Program-made: the position numbers and the translations under genes
Notes under the pieces: generated by a model
What the model saw: only the letters and a program-made list of their open reading frames with translations
Told to the model about the DNA's origin: nothing
The model's database searches: none
Shown here: piece by piece, positions 1-14,921 of the stretch
Layout of the letters: every line of letters starts with the position of its first letter
Numbering within the stretch: position 1 is the stretch's first letter
DNA from: Ianthella basta
Lineage: Eukaryota > Porifera > Demospongiae > Verongiida > Ianthellidae
Direction: 5' to 3'
DNA length: 64,000 bases
NCBI GenBank assembly: GCA_964019415.1
Contig: OZ025876.1
Location: 6,154,793-6,218,792 of the forward strand

Positions 1-126
1 CCAAGTGCTATTTTAAGCTTGTTGTATACCTGTCTATTATTACATGTACCCAAAATGCTGTGTTTACTGTAGCCCTATTTGTACCCAGTACAAACACAAA
101 ATGCCTGTCCATCCTAACACACACAG

Positions 127-615
127 GGCAGGGAATGAGCCAGACCTGTTGGCTGTGTACCTCTTCTGTTATGCGGGCAGGGCTGACCTCACACAAAAGG
201 TGAATTGTGAACACTATCAGATTTCTTCGCACCAGCACTTCATTCAGCAAACATCTGCACAGTACAACATGAGTGCATGTATCACTGCTCATTGTCTGCA
301 ATCACACTCTATCCGACGGTAAATGAAACATATGACGTGTGTGTGTGTTCATTGAAGTGCTATGTATGTTCCTGTATGGCTTATATACATACATGATGCT
401 GACTAAATATAAGGTACTGATGTGTGGTGAGTCTCCTGACACATGTGTACGCTCATTGTGCAGTATGTGAGGTGGCTGCTTGACAAAAAGTACACAGTGA
501 ACCCGGATGGAATTTCAGGCAATGATGACTATGGTGAGAGGTGATGGTGGTGATACGTAGTGTGTGTATGTATGGGATATAGTGATGCTGTAGTGTAGTA
601 CACATGAGCACACAC

Positions 616-667
<52 letters not shown>

Positions 668-670
668 ACG

Positions 671-705
<35 letters not shown>

Positions 706-715
706 ACACACACAC

Positions 716-752
<37 letters not shown>

Positions 753-1501
753 CATCTCTTCCCCTTCCTCCTCCTCCTCTACAGGGACCATGAGTGCCTG
801 GTATGTGTGGGGTGCTCTGGGGCTCTACCCTCTCACTGGAACAACACAGTACTTTGTAGGCAGCCCGGCAGTGGACAAGGCCACAGTAACACTTCCCAAA
901 GGTACGTACATGCTGCAAGTCTATGCTCCTTGTTCCGTGCCTTCCTGGTTATGGTAGAAAGACTCCTCTCTCACTAAGTTGTAGTCTGGTTGTATGTATA
1001 TTATATGCACTGTTATACTTTGTATTCTCTTGATACTATTCCTTAGAGTGTGTATGTATAGCTACTGAACATTTATATACATACCTCACATTATATATAC
1101 ACTCCTACTGTATGTATTATTAGTCTACTGGTGTCATAAGCACTTGAGTGATGTGTTTATGTGCACTACGCACATACTCTCACTGTACCATTCCCTAGGT
1201 GTAGCTACGTATAGTACCAGTGTACTAGGATTATACACAAAACACTACCACACTACCTAAGTCATAAACATACATTTTACAATGATTTATGTTCTATTTG
1301 TATACTTCTATGCTGTAATGTTCTCTGTATACTTACGTAGGAATACTGAGTGTGATTGCCTGGAATAATTCTGACAGCAATACCCATGTCCAGAAGGCCT
1401 CTATCAATGGGAAGGTAATTGATTTGGTGGGTCATCCCTTCATTGACCACAAAGACATAGCTAATGGAGGAGTACTGGAGTTTTGGATGCAGTTGCCATA
1501 G
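127..1501 (+). CDS. GH92 glycosidase (alpha-mannosidase type), C-terminal part
   Basis: Four exons are visible: 127-199, 464-533, 785-901 and 1341-1501 (TAG stop). All junctions are GT/AG and the phases agree. The reading frame carries GH92 hallmarks in order: [12 protein letters not shown] and [10 protein letters not shown], then [21 protein letters not shown] across an intron, QYFVGSP, and a C-terminal beta-sandwich tail with [31 protein letters not shown]. Family 92 enzymes are calcium-dependent exo-alpha-mannosidases, and the GN-D-G-SAW block carries aspartates assigned to the catalytic base and metal site. The N-terminal half lies left of the window. Substrate linkage cannot be read from this part. 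A (CA)n tract fills the intron at 609-751. Family assignment is secure; the role in an animal (glycan turnover or digestion) is inference. Confidence 0.9.
609..751. repeat. (CA)n microsatellite, interrupted by CG steps
   Basis: A dinucleotide run in the last-but-one visible intron of the GH92 gene, ending about 30 bp before the splice acceptor at 784. It produces spurious Thr-His and Cys-Val frames. Confidence 0.98.
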
Positions 1502-2201
1502 CAACAAGAACAGAAGAATGCACGTAGTGACCCAGCTATGACTATACATGTAGGCAAGTGTGACATTGTGTGCAATTTGTATTATTTTCGTGGAATAATT
1601 ATGTATTATGTGTTTCCAAATTCCACAATTTAATGAACCATTGTGGGCCCTTGGAGTGGACAACAATACTTAATTGAAGTACATTTAAGCAGTTTAGGGC
1701 GTATTCGTATCATGTCTTGCCTCTATCTGGTGCATGCTACTCAGTGCTTTAGTATAGACACAAGTGGCTGAAATTCGTGCAATGAAAACGGAAGTCACAG
1801 TGTGTAGTTCACTCATTCACTCCATTCATCAACTCCCTTTCCTGATAATTCCTTCTGAATTGCTCTCAGCTGTGCAACCTACTGGCGTTGAGGCACTAGG
1901 GACTAACTCTTCTCTGTGTAGAATGATAATGTGTCAGTGTGTGACCACAGCTATAGATGGCTCTAGGTGTGTGTTCGGCCATTCATGTCTTTTATAACCG
2001 GTGTGTTTGTACGTAGCGCTGACTGCAGAACCAAACTACATGCAGAGTTCAGTAATGGCTACCTGGTGTATAGCATGTCTGAGTGCTGGTGGACTGTATC
2101 TGTAGTGCATGTGGTATCTGCAGATTGGTTGGTGGACAGTATAGGATAATCACAGACCCAGCTTCGTACATAGGAGGAATCCAGGTGCATGACCAGTTGT
2201 G
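1502..2201. other. Intergenic stretch between the GH92 gene and the membrane-protein gene
   Basis: It holds the 3' UTR of the glycosidase and the presumed promoter of the next gene on the same strand. No conserved coding frame, RNA gene or repeat could be supported. Confidence 0.5.
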
Positions 2202-4285
2202 ATGGCCACAAAGTCTTGCTTGCTGGCTATTGTCATTGTCTTTGGAATAGTAAATGTTATCCTATTCCTGCCATGCGTCATCTTGGGTGAGTTACATACT
2301 GTACCACTGTACTGCTACGTACATATACTGTGCATATACACAAACATGTGTTACAGTGTCACTGGTCACATCATCAACTACATATACTGGACTGGTCTAC
2401 TCAGACCCTGCATGCTGTATATACGTAATTGTACGTATGACATTGTATGTAACCATGCATGAGTTCATGTACTGTACTATGCATGCATGCCTCTTAACTC
2501 TTAAGTGTACATGTACGTGTATGTACATATATCCACACCTGTACATGTATTTCCATGTTGTGTTTGTAGGGATTGCTGCTATGATTGTGACCCGCATAGG
2601 TGACCCTGTTCAGGCGGTGCACCTCATGCTGGTGGCTACCATCTTGGGATCCTTGGTTCCTTTCACCACAGCAGTCCTGTTAAAGTATCTGTTTGACTAC
2701 ATGATACTCAATGCCAACGAGACAGCTGAACTTGAAGATTACAACTTGATATTGCAGGAAGAGGAAGATTACTTCTCTCTTACTCCACATCTAGATCCAA
2801 CTGCCTCTTCCTCCTCAACGCAAACTACAGCTGGTAACGTTCGCCGCCTCCTCATATTTGGTCACATAGTCACTGGTGTTGATGCTCAGAAATTCCAGCC
2901 CATGACACTTCAAGCCTTTGGGTTGATGGTAGCTGGGCACGCAGGATTGATGTGCAGCATCTTGTCATGTGCGTATATGCGTTTAAGTTACACCTCACCA
3001 CCCACACCACCGGCCAGCCCACACTATGCACCACCTCCCATGCCGCCCATCTCACATATGCCCATAAACACACACTTAAGCATTCCACACATACACTCCT
3101 TATAATTAGCACGCACCATGCATGTACACACGTACATGTACAGTATATATGTACATGCACATGCATGTGCAAATGCTTGTTTCAAGCTTGCAATCAGGCA
3201 GCCTCTCCATTTCACTGCCAATGCATACATTACATTATACAGAACTACATAATACATCACAATTCATTTATATTATGTAATAACTATGATTACCGTGAGA
3301 ATAAATTATATTGTTTTCTATATTCCCTGCACTGCCTGCAGTTATGTGGAGCATATTTATTGCCAACCACTTCACAGAGAGGCCCGTAGCCTCTAGTTTG
3401 CCATATGTACTTGTTCAAGTCCTGGGAAGTGTCATCTCGCCTGTAGCAGGGTGCGTAGGGGTTGCCATGTGGGCAATTGTCATTCACTTTCTCTCAGGAG
3501 GACAGATTGACCCCCGTGCATTTGTGACTTATGCCAACCCAGCCGTGGTTTACACATGTGTGAATGACATAACAGATCCAGATCGTGTAACTACAGATAC
3601 CACAATTGACTACAACTACTGGGTGATCAGCGACCATTACATCATTCGGCTTACGTCTGGCCAGCCAAGTGTTCCAACAGACAAGATATCCAGTTACATA
3701 GACCACTCACCCACCACTTGGCTCATTTTTGGCAGTATTGTTCTTGCATTACTTTTGGCAATGAACTACTTTGTGAACGCCGTTCTAGTGGATTCGACTA
3801 TAGTAGGTGTGCCCCCTAAGAAGGGAGAATGTGAAGGACTCAACTGTTTTGCTAACTGGAACACACAACTAGTTGACTGCACAGACGACACAACCTACGC
3901 TGGGAAGAGCTATCTTCATTGCTATTCCTTTTCTGCACACGAAAGGGAATTCTGGGAATCCATCAGCATTTCGTTTGGTCTGCATGCTGCTTTTATGGCC
4001 ACTTTCAAGGTCTTATTTGTTATTGCTTCTGTGACGCTCAATGTCTTCCGCACTAAAGTATGGGGAGTACTCTTTATACTCATTGGAGCAGCTGGCGTTA
4101 TCATTACCATTGTTGCATATTTTTTGGACCTTGGGAAAGTTCACTTAGACGAAGCCAAAACACTCCGCATCATCATTGTGTTTCTCACTGCAGTCATCAG
4201 TGGTGTGTTGCTGCTCTTTGGGAACGTGAAGGAGTTGATTAAAGATCCACTCAAAACAAGGGCACTTCTTGTCACTGACAGCTAA
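2202..4285 (+). CDS. Multi-pass membrane protein, unrecognised family
   Basis: Three exons, 2202-2286, 2570-2968 and 3342-4285, join in frame into about 475 residues. I chose the ATG at 2202 because it opens directly into a hydrophobic segment (ATKSCLLAIVIVFGIVNVIL) that ends at a clean GT donor. I count about eight hydrophobic spans: residues 4-28, then near HLMLVATILGSLVPF, FGLMVAGHAGLMC, LVQVLGSVISPVAGCVGVAM, WLIFGSIVLALLLAMN, ISFGLHAAFMATFKVLF, LFILIGAAGVIITIVAYF and IIIVFLTAVISGVLLLF. There is an acidic, Ser-rich loop after the second span and a Cys-containing loop (GECEGLNCFANW, DCTDDTTY) after the fifth, probably extracellular and disulphide-linked. No transporter or receptor signature was recognised and no function is assigned. 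The gene converges on the dehydrogenase gene downstream. Confidence 0.82.
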
Positions 4286-4899
4286 ATTTTGTAGAATTAT
4301 GTACTGCACATAACAGTGGCTGACTCACTCTGCGGAACAAATTACTAATTGTAACTCTAATGTGGTAGCTCTCTCATGCAGTAGGAAAGGTAGACTGTAT
4401 ACACACATTTAATAACTCTACATTCTTAAAAATCATCTGTTCTTCAATTTATGCACACTTTCAACAATTATACATACTGTATTTGACTCATAATTATGTG
4501 AACTGCATGAAAGAGACCACAAAAGACTGCACGTCAATCTGCTTCCATTCAACACATGCACCTGCAAAATTGTGTGCAGCTTTGAGATAATGGAATAGAA
4601 TGTACCGTCACTATCAGGTTGATCCTCCCATGAACATGAACTGGAATCAAAAGTGACATATCAAGCACACTGTACATACTGGCATGGTATTAAGAGCATC
4701 ATCGGGTATATTGCAATTTTGATTGGTTAGTCCAGTTTCATGTCATGGGCAACCACTGCAAGCAGATAAACTTATAACCTGAGTCCATGGTATGACATCA
4801 TATGACACAATATGACAACACACAAGCAACCTGTCTCTACGTCCTGCACACAGACAATGACATCAAATGACATCACATGACATCACATTCACCCCGCAG
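4286..4899. other. Convergent 3' intergenic stretch with ATGACATCA-type repeats
   Basis: This lies between two convergent stop codons and must hold both 3' UTRs. From about 4790 to 4890 short ATGACATCA / ATGACACAA units recur, five of them within 40 bp near 4855-4890. No coding frame is seen. Confidence 0.5.
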
Positions 4900-5811
4900 T
4901 TAGTACTCTGTGCCTGCAAAGCAGGACTTCTCTCCTAAGCCCTCAGGCCCCATTGTCATATACCCTCCATCAACAGGGAGGTCAGTACCCGTGATGAAGG
5001 AAGCATCATGGCTGAGAAGGAAGGCAATGGCTGAAGCAACCTCGCTTGTTTCAGCCATGCGACGAGGCATGTGGAATGGACCCCACACAGGTTCCCATTT
5101 ATCCCTGTCCCCACCTGCTGCTTTGCAGACTTCTGGTGACCACACCCACGCAGGGCTGACGGAATTGACTCGAATGCCATGAGCTGAGAGGTCTAGCGCC
5201 ATGCACTTTGTGAGAGCCAAGACAGCTCCTTTGGTGGCAGCATATGTCCACCGATGCGGCTGGGCTCGGTGGCCTGATATGCTAGCAACATTCACTATTC
5301 CCTTAGTAGAGCATGAAGGAGCTTTTGAGTCAGGCGAGCTCAAGTCCAGCTTCATGTAAGGAAAGCAGCTCTGCACCATGTTGGCATACCCGACCACGTT
5401 TACATTTAGGCTCTTATCCCAGTCCTCTTGTTCCGCATCCAGGGCCTTTGAACCGAAGTACACAGCACTATTGACAAGGCCGTCAATACTGCCCTTGCCA
5501 CTCTTTTCTGCGAAACCTTTTACGGCCTCTAGACACTGCTTATTCTCCGATACGTCTACTTTGTAATAATCAGCCTTGCAGTCTCGCTGTCGCAGCTCCT
5601 TGCATAGCGCAGTTCCGGCTGCTTCGTTGATGTCGAACACGGCTACGTGAGCCCCTTCTCCTGTGAGTCGCTCCACCGTGGCCCGTCCGATGCCCGAAGC
5701 GCCTCCTGTAACAACGATGGCTTGGTCCGTAAATCGACGCGTCTCTTTCTCGTTCAGCTTCAGCTGCCTTGCTCCTGGCAGGGAGGGGGAGGGGGAGGGG
5801 GAGGACGCCAT
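4900..5811 (-). CDS. Short-chain dehydrogenase/reductase (SDR), intronless
   Basis: A single open frame of 303 residues. After a Ser/Pro-rich leader, a classical SDR Rossmann fold begins. It has TGGASGIG (residues 35-42) for the dinucleotide, Asp60 at the end of beta-2 (favours NAD(H)), DVS at 86-88, NSAV (114-117) in place of the usual NNAG, the helix-4 Asn region NVNVVG, catalytic Ser177, and Tyr190 with Lys194 in YAATK. The C-terminal motif GTDLPVDGGY is typical of classical SDRs. The usual PG turn after the active site reads SPAW instead. Length is slightly above the 250-280 common for the family because of the leader. It should be a cytosolic NAD-dependent alcohol/sugar oxidoreductase; the substrate cannot be read from sequence. 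Lack of introns beside intron-rich neighbours suggests retroposition or transfer, which is inference. Confidence 0.94.
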   Translation of the reverse strand: MASSPSPSPSLPGARQLKLNEKETRRFTDQAIVVTGGASGIGRATVERLTGEGAHVAVFDINEAAGTALCKELRQRDCKADYYKVDVSENKQCLEAVKGFAEKSGKGSIDGLVNSAVYFGSKALDAEQEDWDKSLNVNVVGYANMVQSCFPYMKLDLSSPDSKAPSCSTKGIVNVASISGHRAQPHRWTYAATKGAVLALTKCMALDLSAHGIRVNSVSPAWVWSPEVCKAAGGDRDKWEPVWGPFHMPRRMAETSEVASAIAFLLSHDASFITGTDLPVDGGYMTMGPEGLGEKSCFAGTEY

Positions 5812-6407
5812 TGTTCAAAGCTTGCGCAATAGACACACGTGACATCACCGCTATAACTATGCAATAGATGCTCTGAACCGAGGCTATCGTAAGCAGGTTC
5901 CATTGCACATGATATACCATTAATTTATGCCAAATTGCTATGACTTCCATTTAAGTACTAGTTCTGCTGGCCAGCTCAGCAGTATAAACTATATATCACC
6001 TATCATTGCACGTGTCTTTTCCTGAACAGCACAGCAATGATACGCCTGTCTGTAAACACGTAACCTGCCAAGCAGCAGGTCAAGTCATGTATGGCAGAAA
6101 TTGTCCGTACAACATCTCTGAGTGATGCCTGCAGTTGGCGTATGAGCCATGCGGTCTGTACAGTCATACCCAGTCACAGTGCAGCATTAACCTGATTCGT
6201 TTTCAATACAAGCTATCTTTAAAACTGCCGAGTGTACACATGAAAATCAACGCTTAATTTATAAGCAATTGTGGTGTGAATAAAACTGGTCAAACGTAAA
6301 GAGCTAAGTTTCTTTCAAAACAAACTGCTGCTTTAATTTGGGCGGAATAAATAAAGGGCGGAGATTCAAACTGTACAGTAATTGGTTGGTAGCACCAGTG
6401 CCCGACC
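5812..6407. other. Stretch between UBE2H 3' end and SDR start
   Basis: Both flanking genes are on the minus strand, so this holds the UBE2H 3' UTR and the SDR promoter. Apart from the E-box listed separately no clear element is visible. Confidence 0.5.
5836..5843 (-). promoter_or_regulatory. E-box (GTCACGTG) just upstream of the SDR start
   Basis: On the gene strand GTCACGTG lies about 25-32 bp 5' of the ATG, overlapping a TGACATCA-like half site on the other strand. GTCACGTG is the consensus bound by USF/MITF-TFE bHLH-zip factors. A promoter role is inferred from position only. Confidence 0.35.
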
Positions 6408-9363
<2,956 letters not shown>

Positions 9364-10169
9364 GAGAGACTAGTCGCTTCCTTGACTTTTCACAAGTACA
9401 GGGCACTCAACCACACTCACCAGCCCTTCACCTGGGAGCCAGGGAGAGACAAGAAAAGGACACACACAGACACATTGTTGTATACAGCAAACACTTACAC
9501 TATTTCATGTACTAGCTACAGTGGCTACAGGCCACCCAACCAACCCCTTCACCACAGCTGTGAAACAGAAACTAAAGGTAAGAACAAACTGTAGTGGCAG
9601 AGAATACACCACATTACCTAGAACACACAAGGAAAGGCCCTTCAGCAGCCCCATTAGATGCCCTCCTACACTGTACCACGATGAAAAGTGAAAGTTCCCT
9701 TCATAACAGAACAGCTCTTATGAATTGTGTGTGATTATAATTCCCAAGCTATACATAGGAGTAGTACTCCATAGGACAGCCACCACATTGTTTAGTTCAG
9801 CTGTGCTGAGGGTCACTATTACTCTTCTCATAGCTCACTAGTTATGACAGCACAGTGCATGTACCAATGGGACATCAGGGTTGCATCAGACCACACTAGG
9901 GTTGCATCATACAATTACAGTTACATCAGGCATCACATGACAATGATGACTAAACAGGTCAGCAGATCACTTAAGACAAAGAAGGAAAGAAGGTTCTTGG
10001 CTTCAGTGACCACCACAGCCTGATACCAGTTCACAGTGGGTTAGCATACTTCCCACTTTCACTGTATGATCAAAGCACTGAGTGGGTACTCCCCTCTTAA
10101 CACGGATGAGAGGAGGACCCTGTATTCAGTGCACACAACCACGATTACAGGACAATTAATGGATGTTAA

Positions 10170-10291
<122 letters not shown>

Positions 10292-11005
10292 CGTGTGTGT
10301 ATGCGTGTGTACACAATACGTTTGTAGAACTAAATCAGTTACTGTAAAATGAGAGGAGCTATAACTGGCACACTGGGCAATAGTGATTGAATCCGCTAAC
10401 AATCCATTCAATAGCAGGTAGTAGACATAACATAGGACTAACCATTACTACAATCAATGACACCCATGGTACGTGCTATTCCAGCACAAGGCCCACTCAC
10501 TAGTAGCTTGTGATGGAACAAGGAGATACACTATCCTACAAATGACTTTGTAGGATAGTGGGCGCATGTTCACAGTCAAACACATCACCCCTCAGACCTG
10601 AGACTACCAACACATCACCACACTGGATGGTATTGGTGCATTTCTGGCATATTGGAGTGGTTGATGTATTAGCATTCCTGTGTGTGGAACACTTACACTG
10701 GGAGACCTTTTACTGCGAATGGTTGTATGGATATTGAGGTACATTACCAAACAAGGTGGTAGTAGTTTGCGTCATGAGACAGAGTAGGGATAAAACAAGT
10801 TTCCTTGTACGTATGCAATTCACAGAGCGGTGCTATGGAGAGTGTGATTCCATTTACCTGGAGCTAACAGGTGATCATGAGGTGAGGTGTGATGGCTGAT
10901 GCAATGTACATACATACTTTCACCCTGGCTCTATATCAACTGTTGTGTGCCATATCTCTGGTTGAGTCACTCAGTGGCATAGTGACACCCCACTACACTA
11001 CACCA

Positions 11006-11141
<136 letters not shown>

Positions 11142-11620
11142 GATAACAATCACAACCGACCGTACTGGACTGCCCCATACGTCCTATCTGTACCACTGAT
11201 GTGTCAGTGTGTGTAATATGGAGCATACAAGTTCAAACACAACTCACTTCAAGCCGAGCCGTTACTTCAAACTCCCTGCCAGTGAGTACCCTACTCGAAC
11301 TGACTCAAACGTTCTTGTGTAAGTGGTCCTTATCCGTACACTGCCTCTCTGGACTACCTAACTTACTCAGCGACAAGTACTCGGCCAGTAGTCCGTCTCT
11401 CTCCCTGGCACTCCCGAAACCGTCAATGTGGATCTTTACCTCCACTTTCTCCACTCCTGCCTAGAAACAACTGTAGGCTCTGAGGTTATGACACTGCCAA
11501 ACGCTCTTCTCCGTCGTATACGCCACCCACAGTGAGGTCGAGTCGAATGTGAATCTCTGTCCCACAGCCCCTTTTGTTTACAGATGTACAATTATGGCGA
11601 GCCCCAAAAGAGGTGGGGAG

Positions 11621-12344
11621 TCACTATGTTCACCAATGTTGAAGTACGGAAGTAGGACCCACGTGACTAAATGTTGCGCTCGGCGATCTGCTGCTGTGAC
11701 GTCATGGACAGCAGTCCTAGAGCAAACAAATGCCTATATATACCAGGCTTACCATATAGGATGACTAAATGTATAGAAGAGACTAAAAATAAAACCAGCC
11801 ATAACCCTAACCCTAACACTAAAATCCAAGCATGCTAAGCACATTGGCCAAGCGAGCTAACCCCAGTGGCCGAGCGAGCTAAGCGCATTGGCCGAGCGAG
11901 CTAACCCCAGTGGCCAAACGAGCTAACCTCAGTGGCCGAGCGAGCTAACCCGGTGGCAGAGCGAGCTAATCCCGGTGGCCGAGCGAGCTAACCCCAGTGG
12001 CCGAGCGTGCTAACCCCAGTGGGGGCAAGCCAGATGAGCAGATTCCAAGCGAGCCACCAGCGAGGACAGCGAACGGTAACGGTAATGGTACCACCAAACT
12101 CAATTGCTCCCGTCCTACTCTATTGCGACAACGTAGCTAAAACAAGCCAGGAAAGGCAGCAAGAAGTCGACCAAGCGAACCACCAGAACGAACCGCCAAA
12201 ACCAACCCGCTACTGTGAGCAACAGTATTTTATACTAGTTACTTAGGGAGTGGGTAAGTAACGGAAATTATACAGTTTAGAATATAGTCATGTCACGTGC
12301 ACCCTAAAATTACTTCCGTACTTCAACATTGGTGAACATAGTGA
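11621..12344. mobile_element. Inverted-repeat element with internal tandem array
   Basis: The 34 bases at 11621-11654 are repeated perfectly, inverted, at 12311-12344. Just outside each end lies the same direct repeat CCCAAAAGAGGTG (11603-11615 and 12348-12360). The interior has no long coding frame; it carries a telomere-like CCCTAACCCTAA stretch near 11803 and a 22-bp tandem array. Perfect ends with direct flanking repeats point to a young non-autonomous DNA element; the superfamily is not identified. Confidence 0.7.
11834..12021. repeat. 22-bp tandem repeat, about 8.5 copies
   Basis: Unit GCTAACCCCAGTGGCCGAGC plus GA, with substitutions between copies. It forms the core of the inverted-repeat element around it. 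Confidence 0.93.
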
Positions 12345-14289
12345 ATCCCAAAAGAGGTGTAACCACGGATACTGTGGAATTTCTGATTGGTCCCCGCGGG
12401 AGGAATTATGCGTGACAAATATTCAACGAGTAACTCGCGCACGTCATTGGCCTTCAATAGTCCCGACGGCCGGGGCTTGTTGCAATGCCGCATGACGATG
12501 AACTCTAATTCCAACATGATGTATAAGCTACAACTAGTGCTTCATACATATTATGCGTGCAGTTTGTATCTCGGACTGATGGCAGGGCTTGTGGTGTGCA
12601 TCTTGGATATATATACACAGCTAGCTAGCTAGCTTTTGCATCACTCATGTGAATTATCCATTGCTGGACCTTGCTGAACCGTAGACTGTAGACTGTTAGA
12701 GATTGTTGTCTGGACTGGAGTAGACTGTAGGTGTAGATATATATGGGCTTAAGCCATGGCCACGTGTCCTTAATTCTCTGTCAGACCACATGCATGCATG
12801 CTTTGAGTGGAGCAGGATAGATTGTGCACTTTAGCTGGTAACATATATAAGCTAGTGCTATGAACTTCATCGATAACAAAGTACAAATGGGGTAACTAGT
12901 CAACAAGCTAGGCGTTGACTGAAGCTGTGTGAAAAGATACCATGCAGTAAAGTGTAACAGGACTATGAATAAATATGCTGTGTGCATCTCGGAGGGCCAT
13001 GATAGCTATATATAAAAGGGAAGAAATCTATATGCCAGCTACTGCAAGTATATACATTGGAGGGACCAAGAAGAACCTGAAGATCTGAATTGCTGAACAG
13101 AAACAAGCAATCCGATGAGTTGATGACAAAAATTAAATCGCTGCACATTAACAGAAGTGAGCATGATCACTCCCAAAGTTGAGCAGGCAATCCCAACATA
13201 CTTGAAAAGGAGAACTGCGCAAGCTATCCTCATTCCAAGGCATGCAGAGTACCACCATAATAGTTCCACTTCCCATCAGTGTGGATCGAATCACATCCTT
13301 GCTAGTGTGCAGCATCATTTTCACACCATGACTGTATACATTTCCTTATGGAGCTTATTTCTTAGGCTATATTTCAATTACATTCAAACCTCCTGCCATT
13401 TCACTCATTGCCCTTCATGACATCACTAGTTTACTTATAGTATTTATTAGAACTGATCCTTTTCTCCATCATTCTTCAGCCATTTAGCTGGCGCGTTTGA
13501 AGATCTGTAAGGTCAAAATGCTCTGAATGTGTACACTTAAACTTCCAGTGCAAAATTTGTTGAAACAAATCTCCATTCTTCCTATATATACAGCTATATA
13601 ATTGCGGCTTGTGACATCGACAGATTTCTGTGTTTAATAGTATTCTATTATGACAGTGATACAACAGTAGGTGTGGCTCAAGTGAGAACAAATTAAACAT
13701 TTACGGTCCTGATATTAACTAGAGCTTGTGATGCTGTTCCCTGCTGCAGTATCAATGCACCCTCCATTCTATGGTATAGAAGGGAGAGTGCATGACCCTG
13801 GTCAGAGAATAAGTGTGCATGTGTCCAGTGCATTCAAGTAAAAGACAGAGACCTGCGTCCAAGTCAATTAATTGCAAGGCTATATATTTGGAATTTCCCT
13901 CAGTATCTGTCACATGGCTATATAATATGCTGTATAATTGCATAACATCATACACAAGGCATGCTGTTTGCAACTGATCAAGGTTTGTGGTTGACTTCAG
14001 TACATAAATAAATGGATGATTAAAAATATAATATCAATGTTGGTAATAGCTGCATGTTCATTATGCCCTCAGGCATATGGTGAGGGCCTCACCATGCATG
14101 AACACATACAATGGGCAGCATGCCATACGCCACTTGATTCCTCTTAGCTATCTGGCTCAAGAATACGATCGACTATAGCTATGGTCTGCCGTTGGTTGCA
14201 TGGTCCATGACAGTGATGGGTGTTGTGTATGTAAGTGAGTATTCCTTTCGTAGTGATATAACAATATAGTATGTGATGTGTTGTATTTT
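12345..14289. other. Gene-poor stretch upstream of gene A
   Basis: AT-rich unique-looking sequence without a supported gene. The part around 13740-13970 is recognisably similar to 56990-57150 upstream of gene C (shared CATTCAAGTAAAAGACAG and TATCTGTCAC). This is an old copy of the gene-cluster 5' flank, now separated from gene A by the LINE fragment. Confidence 0.5.
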
Positions 14290-14921
14290 GGTTCAAGGTC
14301 CTCATCAGCCCAATGTATAACAAGAGGTTGCTGAGGAGGGTGGCAACAGAATCAGTACAACATGACAAGGGCTCGTGGGTAAGGAAGGTGGCCAGGTGCT
14401 GCCAGGAATTCGACTGGGAGAATGTGGGGCAACCATAGATTCAGAATCTGTCAGAGACAGAACTAAGAGGGATGCTGGAGAGTGTAGCATGGAGAAAAGT
14501 AAAGGGCAAGTGGAGAGAAGAACTGGAGAGGAGACCGAAGTTGTCAACTATGCAGACCATTGTCATGGAATGTGGGGAAGAGTTGCGATGTGCTGGGATA
14601 AAGATGAAGTGCTATAGGTAAATGATGCTTAAGTTGCGAGGAGGCACTGCACCCTTTCAGGTGGAGATGGGAAGATGGCAGAGAGTGAAAGAAGAAGAGA
14701 GGATCTGCAAAGAGTGTAAGTCCGGTGAAGTTGAAGATGTCATACATTGGCTCTTGAGGTGTCCGACATGGAAAAGCAGCGAGAATCATTGCTGAGGATG
14801 ATTCAACCCAGCCAGGATGATGCCACAACTACAGCCAGGATCTTAACCCAAGCTTGTCGCAGCCACCAACAGGTTGCCCAGCTGTCTATCATGTGGAAAG
14901 CAAGATTTGGTCACATGTAGC
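14290..14921 (+). mobile_element. LINE (non-LTR retrotransposon) 3' fragment, decayed
   Basis: Conceptual frames show the C-terminal end of a LINE reverse transcriptase protein: KLRGGTAPFQVEMGRW, then a CKEC ... VIHWLLRCPTW zinc-knuckle-like motif with C-x2-C-H-C spacing, then a helical tail ending FGHM and a stop. The coding is broken: a TAG near 14430, a stop after SSENHC near 14795, and the last 40 codons lie in another frame. The catalytic domains are absent, so this is a 5'-truncated dead copy. The clade cannot be named from this piece. Confidence 0.7.

Noticed and set aside
453-957. Open frames of Thr-His or Cys-Val repeats over (CA)n runs (also at 6408-6835, 7115-7371, 9043-9406, 10059-10411, 35640-35984, 45210-45486, 45956-46288, 62211-62474)
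   Set aside because: They are translations of dinucleotide microsatellites, open in several frames on both strands, with no conserved domain.
11201-11464. Possible Ser/Leu-rich coding exon upstream of UBE2H
   Set aside because: Low-complexity composition, no splice partners and no family resemblance on either strand.
11797-11816. Telomere or telomere fusion
   Set aside because: Only two to three CCCTAA units, inside an inverted-repeat element far from a contig end.
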